64,000 bases of DNA from Spirochaetota bacterium (lineage in GTDB: Bacteria; Spirochaetota; UBA12135; COTS27), in NCBI GenBank assembly GCA_013426755.1, contig AP019861.1, positions 2,325,271-2,389,270 of the forward strand, given 5' to 3'. Positions 9,930-20,006 of this stretch are shown here, one piece after another. The translations under genes were made by a program, and so were the position numbers. The stretch's first letter is position 1. Every line of letters begins with the position of its first letter. The notes below the pieces were generated by a model. It made no database searches and was not told the DNA's origin. It was given only the letters and a program-made list of their open reading frames with translations.

Positions 9930-12173
9930 TTACTCAGAGAAAAAGAGTTGTGCGTAGCTAGCTATTTGCTGGCGGCGGTTAGCCGCTTCATCCTTAGCAA
10001 ACCATAATTTCTGGATACGTCTTGATTTTTTAATATCTGATAACCTAATCGGGAGCAAATTGTGATTGATAGCGTATGTCATCGCTGCCGCGCTGGTTTC
10101 ACCTAGTCCCTTATTGCGTTTTTTACGGACAAGCGAACAATTTTCAGCTTTTGCCTTCTTCATAAGCACTGTAAATTGATGATCATTGATACAGTAGAAG
10201 CGTTTTTTTTCTTTACGTGGATTGACAAGATCGACTTCATATAGGGGCGCTTCTACGAGATATATCGCCCCTAAGCTAAACAATTCCTTCCAATATTCAA
10301 AGAAGAAATTAAGTATCAAACTGCGAATCGCATACCCATCATAATCGGCATCCGTGACGATACAGATGCGAGGATAATTTAATTGACTAAGTGCTGTGAT
10401 TTTGCCTTCTAACGGAAGACCAAGGATAGCGACAATGTTTTTAAATTCTTTATTTTGGAGCACCCGTGCTAAGGAGAGGTCTTTAACATTGAGTGGTTTT
10501 CCGCGCAAAGGAAATAACGCATGACAGAGCGGATTTCGAACCGAACGCAATCCTGCTATAGCAGAATCGCCCTCACCCAGAAATAACACGCGCTCTGCTG
10601 GACTTGTTTTACTAGAACAGGGTATCAATTTTTCAATATATGTCCGTGAAACACGTTTGACTTCTTTCGTGGCATCGGTGAAGTCGCGAAACTGGGCACG
10701 CCGTTCGCATTCGCTTATAATGTGTGAGAGCAAATTAATCTTTTTAATGAGTCGTTCTAGATTGGTATCAACAGCTCTACGAATAGGGGCATTGAGATCG
10801 TTAATGAGGTACGATTTGTCTTGACTTTTAAACCTGGGAGCTATCACGTTTAAAACGTGATAGACGTGGAAGAATTTTCTAACGTCATTGCGTGTGATCG
10901 TGATTTTGAGGCGTTTTTCTGCCTGCATGAGGCTAGGTTTCTTCCGTACTTCATCACATAATCTATTCTCAAAGTAATCAATAGCAGAACCGCCTAGCGA
11001 AGCAAAATTGCCATTCACCCAACTGAGCGTACGTCCTTCACCTAAAACGATGAAGCTTTCTAAGTTAAAGCCTAAGTCTTTTTCTTGATGTGAGAGTTTG
11101 TAATAATCGAGGTTTGTTTGCGTCAGCACGTCCTCTAATCCGCGCTTATATACAAACGTATAGGTTTCATTGCTAGTGCGATCTGTAAAAATCACGCGCA
11201 ATGGAGGATTGGTCATGGCTATATCACTAAGGTATTGGCGTAATAATCGTGAAGAAAAGGTGACCGCTAGCTTATTAAAATACGCTTCATTGAGTTCGAA
11301 TGTGATTCTTGTCCCGCGTCTGAGGAGGTTGCTCGTTGCTGGAAGCGTTTTAGGAGCAATAGGAGTAAGTCTCTTTTCCATACCTGTTTTCTTAAATGCC
11401 GTTTTAAGCTCTTTTTGTATTAAAGCCGGTAATTTTTTAAACGCCTCTAACTTTTCAAACGTACCTTGCTCTTCGATCGTCTTAATAAACAGTGTTTCTA
11501 ACTGCGTAGAAAGACTTACTCCTTTAAGTACTTTTAAAAAAGCTTCATCAATTGTGAATAATTTTTGATACAATACATTATCATGGCAAGTTTCTGCATA
11601 AAAATACTTGGATACAATGCGAACAAGCGAAACACCGACCCCGTTTTGTCCTGCAACATGTTCTGTGCGAGCAGCATCATCGAAATTTTCCCCGTACATA
11701 AGGTGTAAAAAAACGTGTTCGGCATTTTTATAAGGAATACCGCGGCCATTGTCTTCTACAGTCACGCGACTTCCATTAGCATGCAGTGTTACCCGCAATT
11801 CATCCATTTTTTTATTGGGACGCAATGTTTTATCAAGCCGATTGCGATTGTATTCATCTACGGCGTTCATACAGACTTCGTCTAAACATTTGAGTTTAGC
11901 TGGAATATCGGTAACTTCCTCAGATGTGATCTGATAGGTTGCTTTATGTGAATGGGAGCTGTTTTTTTTAGTCCCTTGAGGGACTGCTGCTAGACTGCGA
12001 TTTTTCTGTTTGCTTGATGATACGGGCACGAAGAAATGCTGCTGGTAATTGGCTAATGAATTTTGTCCCAGCCACATTCCCGTTCGCAACCGAACGTGTT
12101 CGACGTTAGATAATTGCTTAAATACGCGTTTGGATGCGGAAGTTTGCTCACGGGCAGAAGATTTCTTTTTCAT
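9930..12173 (-). CDS. parE: type IIA topoisomerase ATPase subunit (ParE/GyrB-like)
   Basis: ATPase subunit of a type IIA topoisomerase, which decatenates or relaxes DNA together with the adjacent ParC-like subunit. The GHKL ATPase has E99 and N103 in LDEVCMNAVDE, the DNGRGIP motif at 141-147 and GQNGVGVSL. The TOPRIM domain has FLGEGDSA (about 531-538), TDADYDG (about 606) and RNKGLGE (about 689) in place of the usual RFKGLGE. Length 747, with a poorly conserved Ser/Lys-rich insert at about 50-78. The sequence is clearly divergent from housekeeping GyrB; I think topoisomerase IV is likelier than gyrase, because the partner lacks the C-terminal wrapping domain. Translated 47 nt after the ParC-like gene. 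Confidence 0.82.
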   Translation of the reverse strand: MKKKSSAREQTSASKRVFKQLSNVEHVRLRTGMWLGQNSLANYQQHFFVPVSSSKQKNRSLAAVPQGTKKNSSHSHKATYQITSEEVTDIPAKLKCLDEVCMNAVDEYNRNRLDKTLRPNKKMDELRVTLHANGSRVTVEDNGRGIPYKNAEHVFLHLMYGENFDDAARTEHVAGQNGVGVSLVRIVSKYFYAETCHDNVLYQKLFTIDEAFLKVLKGVSLSTQLETLFIKTIEEQGTFEKLEAFKKLPALIQKELKTAFKKTGMEKRLTPIAPKTLPATSNLLRRGTRITFELNEAYFNKLAVTFSSRLLRQYLSDIAMTNPPLRVIFTDRTSNETYTFVYKRGLEDVLTQTNLDYYKLSHQEKDLGFNLESFIVLGEGRTLSWVNGNFASLGGSAIDYFENRLCDEVRKKPSLMQAEKRLKITITRNDVRKFFHVYHVLNVIAPRFKSQDKSYLINDLNAPIRRAVDTNLERLIKKINLLSHIISECERRAQFRDFTDATKEVKRVSRTYIEKLIPCSSKTSPAERVLFLGEGDSAIAGLRSVRNPLCHALFPLRGKPLNVKDLSLARVLQNKEFKNIVAILGLPLEGKITALSQLNYPRICIVTDADYDGYAIRSLILNFFFEYWKELFSLGAIYLVEAPLYEVDLVNPRKEKKRFYCINDHQFTVLMKKAKAENCSLVRKKRNKGLGETSAAAMTYAINHNLLPIRLSDIKKSRRIQKLWFAKDEAANRRQQIASYAQLFFSE

Positions 12174-12220
12174 GATGGATTTTTTAAAATTTGACTTTTT
12201 TTGTATTTTTGCTATTGATC

Positions 12221-13630
12221 CTAGTGTTGATCCTGATATTTAGCAGGGATATATTTCCATTTCTTAAGGAGTGCATTGATTTCAGTTTCAATAAATTGGT
12301 CTAAGCTGCGTTTATTTTCTTTAAGTCGTTTGTAATAAAGCACTTGTTTTTTAGCCTCTATAATAGCCTCTTTAGAACGGTTGACTTCTTGTTTTGTGAG
12401 TCTGTAGATAGGAAGACTTACTAACCAGTCCATGTAGACGAATTTTGCCTTTTCGAGAGCTGTTTTTAAAGCTTGGCGACTGGAAGTGAGGATAACTTTT
12501 TCATTCCATTTTTCAGTGATGAACCGAATGAGTTCATTTTCCTTAGCGCATTTTTCTTCTGCTAACCGCTGCAAGCGTGCAAATCTCCGTTTGAGATGCA
12601 TTTTACGAACTGCTAGAAATTCTTCTATAATCTCACCATCGGTTCTATTTTTAAGATGACCGCTACTTGTAATGACGTTCTGATCTATAATATCGCGTGT
12701 CTCCTTAGTAAAAAGGCTTGTTAAAACATTGTCTGTTATTCGTTTTCCACGTTTAAAGAGCAATTCTATCTTAAAGCGATCGGACGAATAGTCTTCGTAA
12801 TCACGCAAAATATCACCGTGTTCCTTGATAAGTTCTTCTAAGTAAAGTATTGTCTTCTCCCTATTAAAATTATGCGGAGCAGCGATTAAGTATATTTTTC
12901 CATCCTTAGTACGCTCAAACCCAAATCCTGTAACAAATACTCGCATGTGATGCTCATTGACAACCGTGTGATGCGCACCGTAGTAATCACGCACCCAGGG
13001 ATCAATGTTCTTTTTACTGGCACGGGCTTTACCGTGTAATACATTGAGGAGTACTGTAATCACATCTTCCAATTTGCGCTGCGGCATATAGCATTTAAAC
13101 CCCGTTGCAATGCCTAAAATAGGATTGAGTAGAACAAGGGGAACTTTCGGAACAAAGTAGATCGGCTCCTTAGCACTTTCATCGTAATTAGAAACGTAGT
13201 CAATGTCTTCAAGCGCTTCAAATAAGCCTAAATCCTTAGCAAAATCTGAAAGTTTAACCTCTGTATAACGCGGTGAGGCAATTGCTTTCGGGTCTAAAAC
13301 ATCCCCAAATACACCTTCACCTAAGATAAGCGGATAATTGTTAGCAAATGGAAAATTCTGCGTCATCTGAGCAATCGCATCTTCTATCGACGTATTGCCA
13401 TGTGGATGATAACCCATGACCATTCCTGCGACTTTAACGGTTTTTGTAAAATGATCACGCGCACTAGAATTCCACATGGTCCATAAAATACGGCGCTGCA
13501 CCGGTTTTAGTCCATCAATAATATTAGGAATTGCCCGCGAATCACAAACATAACGTGAATACTGCTTCTGATCCATATCCAGTTGTTCAGACAATTCTAC
13601 ACTGCTAAGTCTCTTATCAATTCCTGCCAT
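12221..13630 (-). CDS. parC: compact type IIA topoisomerase cleavage subunit (ParC/GyrA-like)
   Basis: DNA-cleaving subunit partnered with the ParE-like protein. The N-terminal signature YSRYVCDSRAIPNIIDGLKP is near residue 24, the winged helix follows (YHPHGNTSIEDAI, about 74-86) and the catalytic tyrosine is Y122 in ASPRYTEV, preceded by R121. The length is only 469 residues: the frame ends after the coiled-coil gate and no C-terminal beta-pinwheel is present. That points to a topoisomerase IV-like rather than a supercoiling enzyme. The PRY context resembles the short ParC/GyrA_2 type of Chlamydiae and Bacteroidetes more than E. coli GyrA. It heads a two-gene operon with parE. Confidence 0.82.
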   Translation of the reverse strand: MAGIDKRLSSVELSEQLDMDQKQYSRYVCDSRAIPNIIDGLKPVQRRILWTMWNSSARDHFTKTVKVAGMVMGYHPHGNTSIEDAIAQMTQNFPFANNYPLILGEGVFGDVLDPKAIASPRYTEVKLSDFAKDLGLFEALEDIDYVSNYDESAKEPIYFVPKVPLVLLNPILGIATGFKCYMPQRKLEDVITVLLNVLHGKARASKKNIDPWVRDYYGAHHTVVNEHHMRVFVTGFGFERTKDGKIYLIAAPHNFNREKTILYLEELIKEHGDILRDYEDYSSDRFKIELLFKRGKRITDNVLTSLFTKETRDIIDQNVITSSGHLKNRTDGEIIEEFLAVRKMHLKRRFARLQRLAEEKCAKENELIRFITEKWNEKVILTSSRQALKTALEKAKFVYMDWLVSLPIYRLTKQEVNRSKEAIIEAKKQVLYYKRLKENKRSLDQFIETEINALLKKWKYIPAKYQDQH

Positions 13631-13853
13631 TATGAGTTACTACCTTAGTGACTATGATTGTTTTTTACAATTGCTCTTTTATGATTGTTCTTTTATGATT
13701 GTTCTTTTATGATTGATAAACTTATTATGATAATTAGTTAAAAATATATAAGAACGCCAATTGATTTCAATGCAGGGGAAGGGACGCCATTAAAGTAAGC
13801 CACGATACTTCTCTAACACAATACTTCTCTAATTTAATCTAATTTAATATGAT
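13631..13853. repeat. short CTTTTATGATTGTT repeat
   Basis: Just upstream of the topoisomerase operon, positions about 13672-13718 hold three copies of the 14-bp word TTTTATGATTGTTC. The remaining spacer down to the carbonic-anhydrase-like gene shows AATTTAATCT-type words and no gene. Confidence 0.6.
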
Positions 13854-14504
13854 TTAATCTGATTTAGGAGGTCTGTTAGAATGGGGGTTAGGAAACTTAT
13901 AACGAACATCTTTATCTAGGTAGCGCTCTGCTAAAGCAACGTATTTCTGAGCCCAGCTCTCATGATCTTTAAGTGTCGCTTGAATTGGCAGAGCAGAGCG
14001 TAGTACACGCGCAGGAACTCCGCCCATAAGCGTAAATGGGGCTACATTCTCACCCTCACGAACAACCGCTCCCGCCGCTATAACAGCACCCTTGCCAATG
14101 ATAGCCCCCGTAAGCACAATAGCTCCCATACCAATCAAAACATTGTCTTCAATAGTACACCCATGGATAACAGCGCGATGTCCTATTGTGACAGCCCTGC
14201 CGATATGACAAGGATTGTTATTGGTAACGTGGATAATAGTTCCATCTTGAACATTTGTCTGCGCCCCAATGCGAATATAATTGACATCGGCGCGGAGCAC
14301 ACTATTAAACCAAACTGAAACATGCTCAGAAAATTGTACGTCACCTATAACGTCCGCTGACGGGGCAACCCAAAATGCTTTCTGTAAAGTAGCATTCTGC
14401 CTATTTCTCAGATGAGAATGATTCTCATCACTGGCTGTAATATTTAACCATGGTGGGAGCGCGTAGCGGTCTATGCGCTCGTGGTTTTCTGTACGCTGCT
14501 TCAT
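13854..14504 (-). CDS. gamma-carbonic-anhydrase-like hexapeptide-repeat protein
   Basis: Left-handed beta-helix protein of the gamma-carbonic anhydrase / YrdA family. The consecutive hexapeptide repeats run from about residue 42 to 165 and include the three metal-ligand histidines in IIHV, TIGHRAV and IHGCTI. The VLRADVNYIRIGAQTNVQDG and LMGGVPARVLR motifs are family hallmarks. Length 216 includes an extended N-terminus. Whether it hydrates CO2 or only resembles such enzymes cannot be read from sequence. It lies downstream of comEC in the same direction, 52 bp away. Confidence 0.82.
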   Translation of the reverse strand: MKQRTENHERIDRYALPPWLNITASDENHSHLRNRQNATLQKAFWVAPSADVIGDVQFSEHVSVWFNSVLRADVNYIRIGAQTNVQDGTIIHVTNNNPCHIGRAVTIGHRAVIHGCTIEDNVLIGMGAIVLTGAIIGKGAVIAAGAVVREGENVAPFTLMGGVPARVLRSALPIQATLKDHESWAQKYVALAERYLDKDVRYKFPNPHSNRPPKSD

Positions 14505-14556
14505 ATTGACATAATATTATACTCTCAATACAAGAAATTTCCTAAGAATATTGGCA

Positions 14557-16356
14557 TTACGAATAATGGATGCTCCGTTTGAAACGTAGAGGGCGTCTGA
14601 GCTGGGCAGCCATTAAAATAACACAAAATCCTGCAAAGATGAGCAGAAATAACCCAAGTAGCGACCAGTGACTTTTAGCTAGCGGGAACTGGGAAGGGTA
14701 ACCTAAGCGCAGCGCTGGTTCATGCGCCACTATCCAAGCGAGCAAATCACTGATCGCTTCATTGAGGTATGCCAGTGCTAGCCCGAGTAGTGGAGCTAAA
14801 CCAGGGAGCGGAAGTAAAACCAGAAAAATAGTGCCCAGTAATACAATGATCACAAGTGGTGGAATAATCATATTGTAAAGCGGAGCTAGCATATTAACGT
14901 CTGTAAAATAATATAAAATAAACGGCATCGTAAAGAGTTGACAACTCACCGAAATAACCCACGTTGCCAGCACCCAATTCAAAACACTATTTTTAAATGA
15001 ATAATACACTAATAGCTGCAATCCCAAAATAACACCCAATACAGCCGAAAAACTCAACTGAAACGACACGTCATACGCATAATAAGGATTGACAAGCAGC
15101 ATGAGAAGTAATATTTGTGCCCACAAAATATATAACGGACTCTTCTGATCACGTACCGTCCATAAAAAACCGAAAGCTATCATAAGTACGCTACGCAGCA
15201 CAGAAACACGCGGACCTACAATCATTAAGTAAACTGGAAATAAAATAAATATAATCATCGCCCTAGCATGACGTTTAGACATGCGAAAGAGCCTAAGCAG
15301 GCTAAAAAATACTAACATAATCATTCCCGTATGCATTCCTGAGATAGCCAGAACATGATACGTTCCCGTTTGTCTAAAATCTTCAACGATCTCCTTAGCC
15401 AGCCACCTGCGATCACCTGTAAGAAGTGATAATGAAAGCCCGTATGCAGGTTGCTGCGACCTATCATACTGAGATGGAATGATAACTACTGAATCTTTTA
15501 GAGCAGATATTCCTTGATTAGCTGTTTTGATTTTTCCCTGCCACTCAAACTCTTTAGTCACATAACGTTGAATTGTTGTTACGACGTAGTTATTTATAAT
15601 GATAGGAAGATTGAACCCGTTATAGGCTTCTATAACCTGCATATATTTAGGCGTAACGTAAATACTACCTACTTGTTTTCTGTGATAAAGATAACTTCGA
15701 TAATTTGCTTGTTTGATCGTCTGCGTTGAGCGATGATAATAAGGTTTTATGATGACGGTACTTCCTAGCGGGATTTTTCTATTAGCATGATGCGTAGCTT
15801 GTGCTAGTTTTTCTCCGTCATTTTCTCGGTCATCGGTTTTAATCTTCAGCAACACCCGTTTTGAAGTGCGCAGTGATAGATTTTCTTCGTAAAGAATAGC
15901 ACATTCACGCTTTTTCTGTGACCGGCCAATTGTCTCGATGAGGACAAGCAATTCATGATACTTAGGTCCTTGTCCTCGGTCTGATAAAACCCTACCTCTA
16001 AAAACGTAGCCTTTAACCCAAGGTTCAGGAATATAGACATTGTCATAAAATTCTTCTGGTTCCTGGTACCCCAGTAAAAACAACGCTGCCAGACTAAGCG
16101 CTAAACTTAACGATATAATAATATAATAACCGATCTTAGCCCACTTTGAAATCCGTTTTGAAAAATGAACTCCCTTGCCATAAATATGCCGTTTGAGTAA
16201 CACCCATTTACTAACCATAACAAGCAAAAAAACAACCCCACTCACTATCAATAAGGCAGAGGCATAAGACTTCATCACTAGGCTATATTCTGGATAAAGA
16301 AATGCCGCCAGCACCACCAGAACAACACTTAATAGATACGGAAGAGCGCTATACAT
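14557..16356 (-). CDS. comEC: ComEC/Rec2 competence-type inner-membrane protein
   Basis: Polytopic membrane channel protein of DNA uptake. About 599 residues; N-terminal hydrophobic helices (about 5-50, 70-95), a soluble DUF4131-like region (about 115-290), then the competence domain starting at GTYHVLAISGMHTGMI (about 332-347), followed by at least seven membrane segments. The C-terminal metallo-beta-lactamase domain that larger ComEC proteins carry is absent; this shorter form is known in several phyla. No other competence genes are nearby. Confidence 0.85.
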   Translation of the reverse strand: MYSALPYLLSVVLVVLAAFLYPEYSLVMKSYASALLIVSGVVFLLVMVSKWVLLKRHIYGKGVHFSKRISKWAKIGYYIIISLSLALSLAALFLLGYQEPEEFYDNVYIPEPWVKGYVFRGRVLSDRGQGPKYHELLVLIETIGRSQKKRECAILYEENLSLRTSKRVLLKIKTDDRENDGEKLAQATHHANRKIPLGSTVIIKPYYHRSTQTIKQANYRSYLYHRKQVGSIYVTPKYMQVIEAYNGFNLPIIINNYVVTTIQRYVTKEFEWQGKIKTANQGISALKDSVVIIPSQYDRSQQPAYGLSLSLLTGDRRWLAKEIVEDFRQTGTYHVLAISGMHTGMIMLVFFSLLRLFRMSKRHARAMIIFILFPVYLMIVGPRVSVLRSVLMIAFGFLWTVRDQKSPLYILWAQILLLMLLVNPYYAYDVSFQLSFSAVLGVILGLQLLVYYSFKNSVLNWVLATWVISVSCQLFTMPFILYYFTDVNMLAPLYNMIIPPLVIIVLLGTIFLVLLPLPGLAPLLGLALAYLNEAISDLLAWIVAHEPALRLGYPSQFPLAKSHWSLLGLFLLIFAGFCVILMAAQLRRPLRFKRSIHYS

Positions 16357-16440
16357 GGATAATTTCTAGCTACTCGGACTGAGCTATATTTATTATTTAG
16401 AGCATCGCGTCAAGCAAACATTGACTGGTAATTAAAGATA

Positions 16441-17256
16441 TTAAGAATGCAATTCTAATAAAAGGGGACAGTGATCTGACCCTGTAACCGTAGGAAGATA
16501 TGTGATCTTCTTAACGTGGTTAAAGTTTGCTTTTTTCATAAAAAAGTAATCGATTCTCCATCCAACATTCTTTTCACGGGCACCACTTCGATAACTCCAC
16601 CACGAATACGTATCTTTTAAATCAGGGTAACAATGTCTAAAAACATCTATCCAATGATGAGAAATAACATTATCAAGCCATTTTCGTTCGCGCGGATGGA
16701 AGCCGACTTTACCGTCATTTTCCTTAGGACGTGCGAGATCAATTGGCGTATGGGCACAATTGATATCCCCACCCCAAATACAAAGAGCTCCCTTCTTACT
16801 CAGCGCATCCACATAGGACAGAAAATTCTTATAAAAAACAAGTTTTTCTTCAAATGCATCGTTACTCTTCCCACCATTAGGAAAATAAATGCCTAAAATA
16901 ACAATAGGTATATTCGAAGTCGTTTTTTTATAAAAACCCTTAATGCCGAGAATTCTTCCTTCATAATCGCCTTGCTCCTTAGCAAGCGCCGGCATTCCTT
17001 TTAAAAGGGCTCTGTCTGATATAGGAGCGTCTTTCCTCACCCAAAGACCCGTCCCTGCATAACCTGGTTGACGCGCCGAATGATAACTGATCTCGTATTC
17101 GCTGTTGTCTTTAAGGACATCAGAAAATTGTGCTTCCATCCCCTTAATCTCCTGTAACAAGAGAACATCGGGACGTTCCGTTCTCAGTAGCGGCAATAAA
17201 GCATCTCGATTATGGACAGCGCGAAGTCCATTGACATTCCAAGTGATAATTTTCAT
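16441..17256 (-). CDS. xth: exodeoxyribonuclease III / AP endonuclease
   Basis: Mg-dependent AP endonuclease/3'-5' exonuclease of base excision repair. It starts MKIITWNVNGLRAV and has LLLQEIKG (metal-binding Glu), GIYFPNG, WGGDINCAHTPIDL (the catalytic Asp/Asn pair) and the terminal SDHCPLLLEL. Length 271 is typical. The gene is in the same direction as comEC, 84 bp upstream of it. Confidence 0.92.
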   Translation of the reverse strand: MKIITWNVNGLRAVHNRDALLPLLRTERPDVLLLQEIKGMEAQFSDVLKDNSEYEISYHSARQPGYAGTGLWVRKDAPISDRALLKGMPALAKEQGDYEGRILGIKGFYKKTTSNIPIVILGIYFPNGGKSNDAFEEKLVFYKNFLSYVDALSKKGALCIWGGDINCAHTPIDLARPKENDGKVGFHPRERKWLDNVISHHWIDVFRHCYPDLKDTYSWWSYRSGAREKNVGWRIDYFFMKKANFNHVKKITYLPTVTGSDHCPLLLELHS

Positions 17257-17477
17257 AGTTCATCTCGACTCTTTCATAGTCTATCTCAATAAGTTGTCAT
17301 TCTATTTACTAACAGTAGAGAGCATATTTGCTAATTCTAATCCTTATTAATCAAATCGCATATATAAGTCGTACGATCATTCTACATGGCAAGTTAAGAA
17401 ACGGGGCAGCTGGAATAAGTAGAGTGAATTAGAGTTATTTTAAAGACACTAAGAAGACACTAAGGTTTTTTAGATTT

Positions 17478-19526
17478 TTAAGGATGCTTTAAAGCCTTCT
17501 TTAAAATTTTTCGTAGTAAGATTAAATTTTTAGAACGGGCAAGTTCTGTTTTCTTTGTGGTGAGGGCTAACATAGTCCGTCTTCGTAAGAAATCTTCTAT
17601 TGAAACGACCCATTCATGCTTAAGCACATACTCTGCTTCTAGCATTAAAACATCACTGCCTACAATCACCGGTGCTACAAGACGTTCCCATTCCATAAGA
17701 AAATCACGCTGGGTTAAAATATGATTCTTCCTATTAACGAGAGTTTTAAACGCGCGGGCATGACGATTTTTAGACGAACGCTCATCTAATGCACGCAACA
17801 TTGCTTTTATAATGAGTTTATGTTGTTTGATGATATTTTGACCTTCTAGATATGTGGCTGGAAGTGGTGCTTGATCCGTTAACTTATGCCACAGTGCTTC
17901 TATTCGATCAAGCATAAGATGGGCATGGTGATTATAACGTACCCACAGCTGTGACGCTATTTTTTCAGGAAGGAGGCGCTCGGCGCGACTTAAAAATTGT
18001 TCTCGCTGTGCTACAGATGGTTCACCAAACCAAGTTTTCTCAGCGCCATTTTTAAGCTTTTCCTTACGAACAACTAAGCGCGTAGCGACCCCCTCAGACA
18101 CAGTAGCCTGCTGCGTACTCAGCCAGGAATGCACCTGCTCATAAACTTCTGCGCCCACATTAAGACAATCGGTAAGCTTCCCACCAAATATACTGATATA
18201 ACGCTTCGCAGCATCGCCTTCAATAACATGTTTCCGTGATAAAGAAAACCAATCTTTCGCAGTTGTCTCATGACTACCTGCATTGCGATATTCCTGGACG
18301 AGCGGTCTCACACCACAGCGCTCTGCTATAATATCTTTTGTCGTTAATGGAAAGGGCAACGCGAGAAGTTTATTAATATTGGTTAAAATAAACTTGCGAT
18401 CGGCAGGAGTCACACGAACCGCTGGTTTTTTGACAAACGTATCCGTTGTCCCAAGGCACGTGCGATTTCCCATTGGCAATGCAAAAAAAAGCCTTCCATC
18501 ATTGGCATAAAATGCTAACGCACGTCTATCTGGTAAAAGCCGATTGACTATTAGATGCACGCCTTTAGAATAGACGTGATGGTGAGTTGTTCTGATTTGA
18601 TTGGCTTTATTGATAGCATCAATGTGCGGTCCTGCTGCATTGATAATGATTTTAGCGGTCACAGCTAGCCGTTTTTTAGCTATTTTATCGTAAAGATTAG
18701 CTTGCCAGTGCGCATGCGAAGTCGTCTTAGTAGCGCTGCTCTGCTTTTCAGGTTTATAAACAATATTCTCAAGAACTGTATAATTGAGGACAGCCGCTCC
18801 TAAGTCTTCTGCACGCCGAATAAAATTAAATACAAACCGCGCATCATTTTCAAGCAAATAGGCATCACTGTATTCGAAACCGCCTGTCAAATACTGCATA
18901 GCCAGCGGGAAGCCTGTTTTTTTCAAACTGCGCCTCGTATGAAACCTCGGCTTAGCCGTTTGAAATCCTCCCCACATCCAGTAAAACCATGTTCCTAAGT
19001 AAAGCTTGAGGAGCCCGTGCTCATCGCTACGGCGATGGGGCATAAGGAATCTCAATTCACGGACCAATGACGGATAAGTCTGCATTAACCTATTGCGTGA
19101 CCTTGAAAGCTTACGCACAAGCATAAATTCAAAATTTTCTAAGTATTTAATCCCCCCCCAAATAAGATTAGATGACGCCTGGCTCGTTCCCCCTGCAAAA
19201 TCATCTGCTTCCACTAAGGCAACTTTATAACCATAACTGCTTAAGCACATTGCGGTGACTGCGCCATTGATTCCGCCGCCTACGATAAGCGCATCGAGAT
19301 GTTCTAATCGTTCTAAATGCGACTTCCCATACTTCCCATATCTCCCATAATGCTTTGTAGCCGTCTTAGTAGTAGTGCCTCGGTGCTGAGATTTAGCCGA
19401 ATGACGCTGCCCCATCATAGCAGCCAATTTTAAAAATTGGTAAGCACGGCTATGTTTAATTGTTTCATTACCCGATAACGTTGATTTTTTATTCCGCATC
19501 TTAGACCCATAATACGCTGTCTTCAC
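17478..19526 (-). CDS. glpD: glycerol-3-phosphate dehydrogenase, FAD-dependent, with long N-terminal extension
   Basis: Aerobic FAD-linked glycerol-3-phosphate dehydrogenase feeding electrons to the quinone pool. The dinucleotide-binding motif DALIVGGGINGAV is at about residues 78-90, followed by the GGTSQASSNLIWGGIKYLEN family signature. The C-terminal helical DAO_C region is present. At 682 residues it is about 130 longer than usual; the first 75 residues are basic, Thr/Gly/Tyr-rich and partly repetitive (GRYGKYGK), so an internal start such as the Met-Met near residue 37 is possible. It is convergent with nothing and monocistronic; the neighbour on the other side is gapdh. Confidence 0.88.
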   Translation of the reverse strand: MKTAYYGSKMRNKKSTLSGNETIKHSRAYQFLKLAAMMGQRHSAKSQHRGTTTKTATKHYGRYGKYGKSHLERLEHLDALIVGGGINGAVTAMCLSSYGYKVALVEADDFAGGTSQASSNLIWGGIKYLENFEFMLVRKLSRSRNRLMQTYPSLVRELRFLMPHRRSDEHGLLKLYLGTWFYWMWGGFQTAKPRFHTRRSLKKTGFPLAMQYLTGGFEYSDAYLLENDARFVFNFIRRAEDLGAAVLNYTVLENIVYKPEKQSSATKTTSHAHWQANLYDKIAKKRLAVTAKIIINAAGPHIDAINKANQIRTTHHHVYSKGVHLIVNRLLPDRRALAFYANDGRLFFALPMGNRTCLGTTDTFVKKPAVRVTPADRKFILTNINKLLALPFPLTTKDIIAERCGVRPLVQEYRNAGSHETTAKDWFSLSRKHVIEGDAAKRYISIFGGKLTDCLNVGAEVYEQVHSWLSTQQATVSEGVATRLVVRKEKLKNGAEKTWFGEPSVAQREQFLSRAERLLPEKIASQLWVRYNHHAHLMLDRIEALWHKLTDQAPLPATYLEGQNIIKQHKLIIKAMLRALDERSSKNRHARAFKTLVNRKNHILTQRDFLMEWERLVAPVIVGSDVLMLEAEYVLKHEWVVSIEDFLRRRTMLALTTKKTELARSKNLILLRKILKKALKHP

Positions 19527-20006
19527 CTGTGAGATTTCGATAAAACTATTTCATAAAATTTCTTTATATCTATCTTTTGAACCATTTTACCACCGCTGCC
19601 ATATCCAATTATACTAACATCGCAATTATACTAACATCGATCGAGATCATAGATTGCTATTAGGTAATAAGTAATAGATAAATAGGTGATCCTTAGATAA
19701 TCATTAAGTGATAAAAAGACTTGATTCTATCTACATATTATATCCTTAGGTCTCAATATTTACTAACTTATTATTAAATACTTTATGACTAGCTAGCTAA
19801 ATCTCATCATTAATCCCAATTTACTTGATAATAATCGGTTTATTTCACTAAGCCATAGTCATGTTATAATAGAGCCATGCATTCTCAACGTCACGTAATA
19901 AAATGTCCCAATGGAAACATTTAGAATAGCATTACAGCAATCGATAAAAACATGATAAAAACACGATAGAAACATTTAAAACAAGTTTTTTTTAAGAGAA
20001 CGAGAT
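19527..20006. other. divergent region between glpD and gap
   Basis: 480 bp, AT-rich, holding the promoters of two divergent carbon-metabolism genes. It has a perfect 17-bp tandem duplication at 19606-19639 (unit CAATTATACTAACATCG). No gene was found. Confidence 0.6.
19862..19870 (+). promoter_or_regulatory. candidate extended -10 promoter of gap
   Basis: TGTTATAAT matches the extended -10 consensus TGnTATAAT, with no good -35 hexamer at the usual spacing. It lies about 137 bp ahead of the GAPDH start codon and would give a leader of about 130 nt. Confidence 0.4.
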
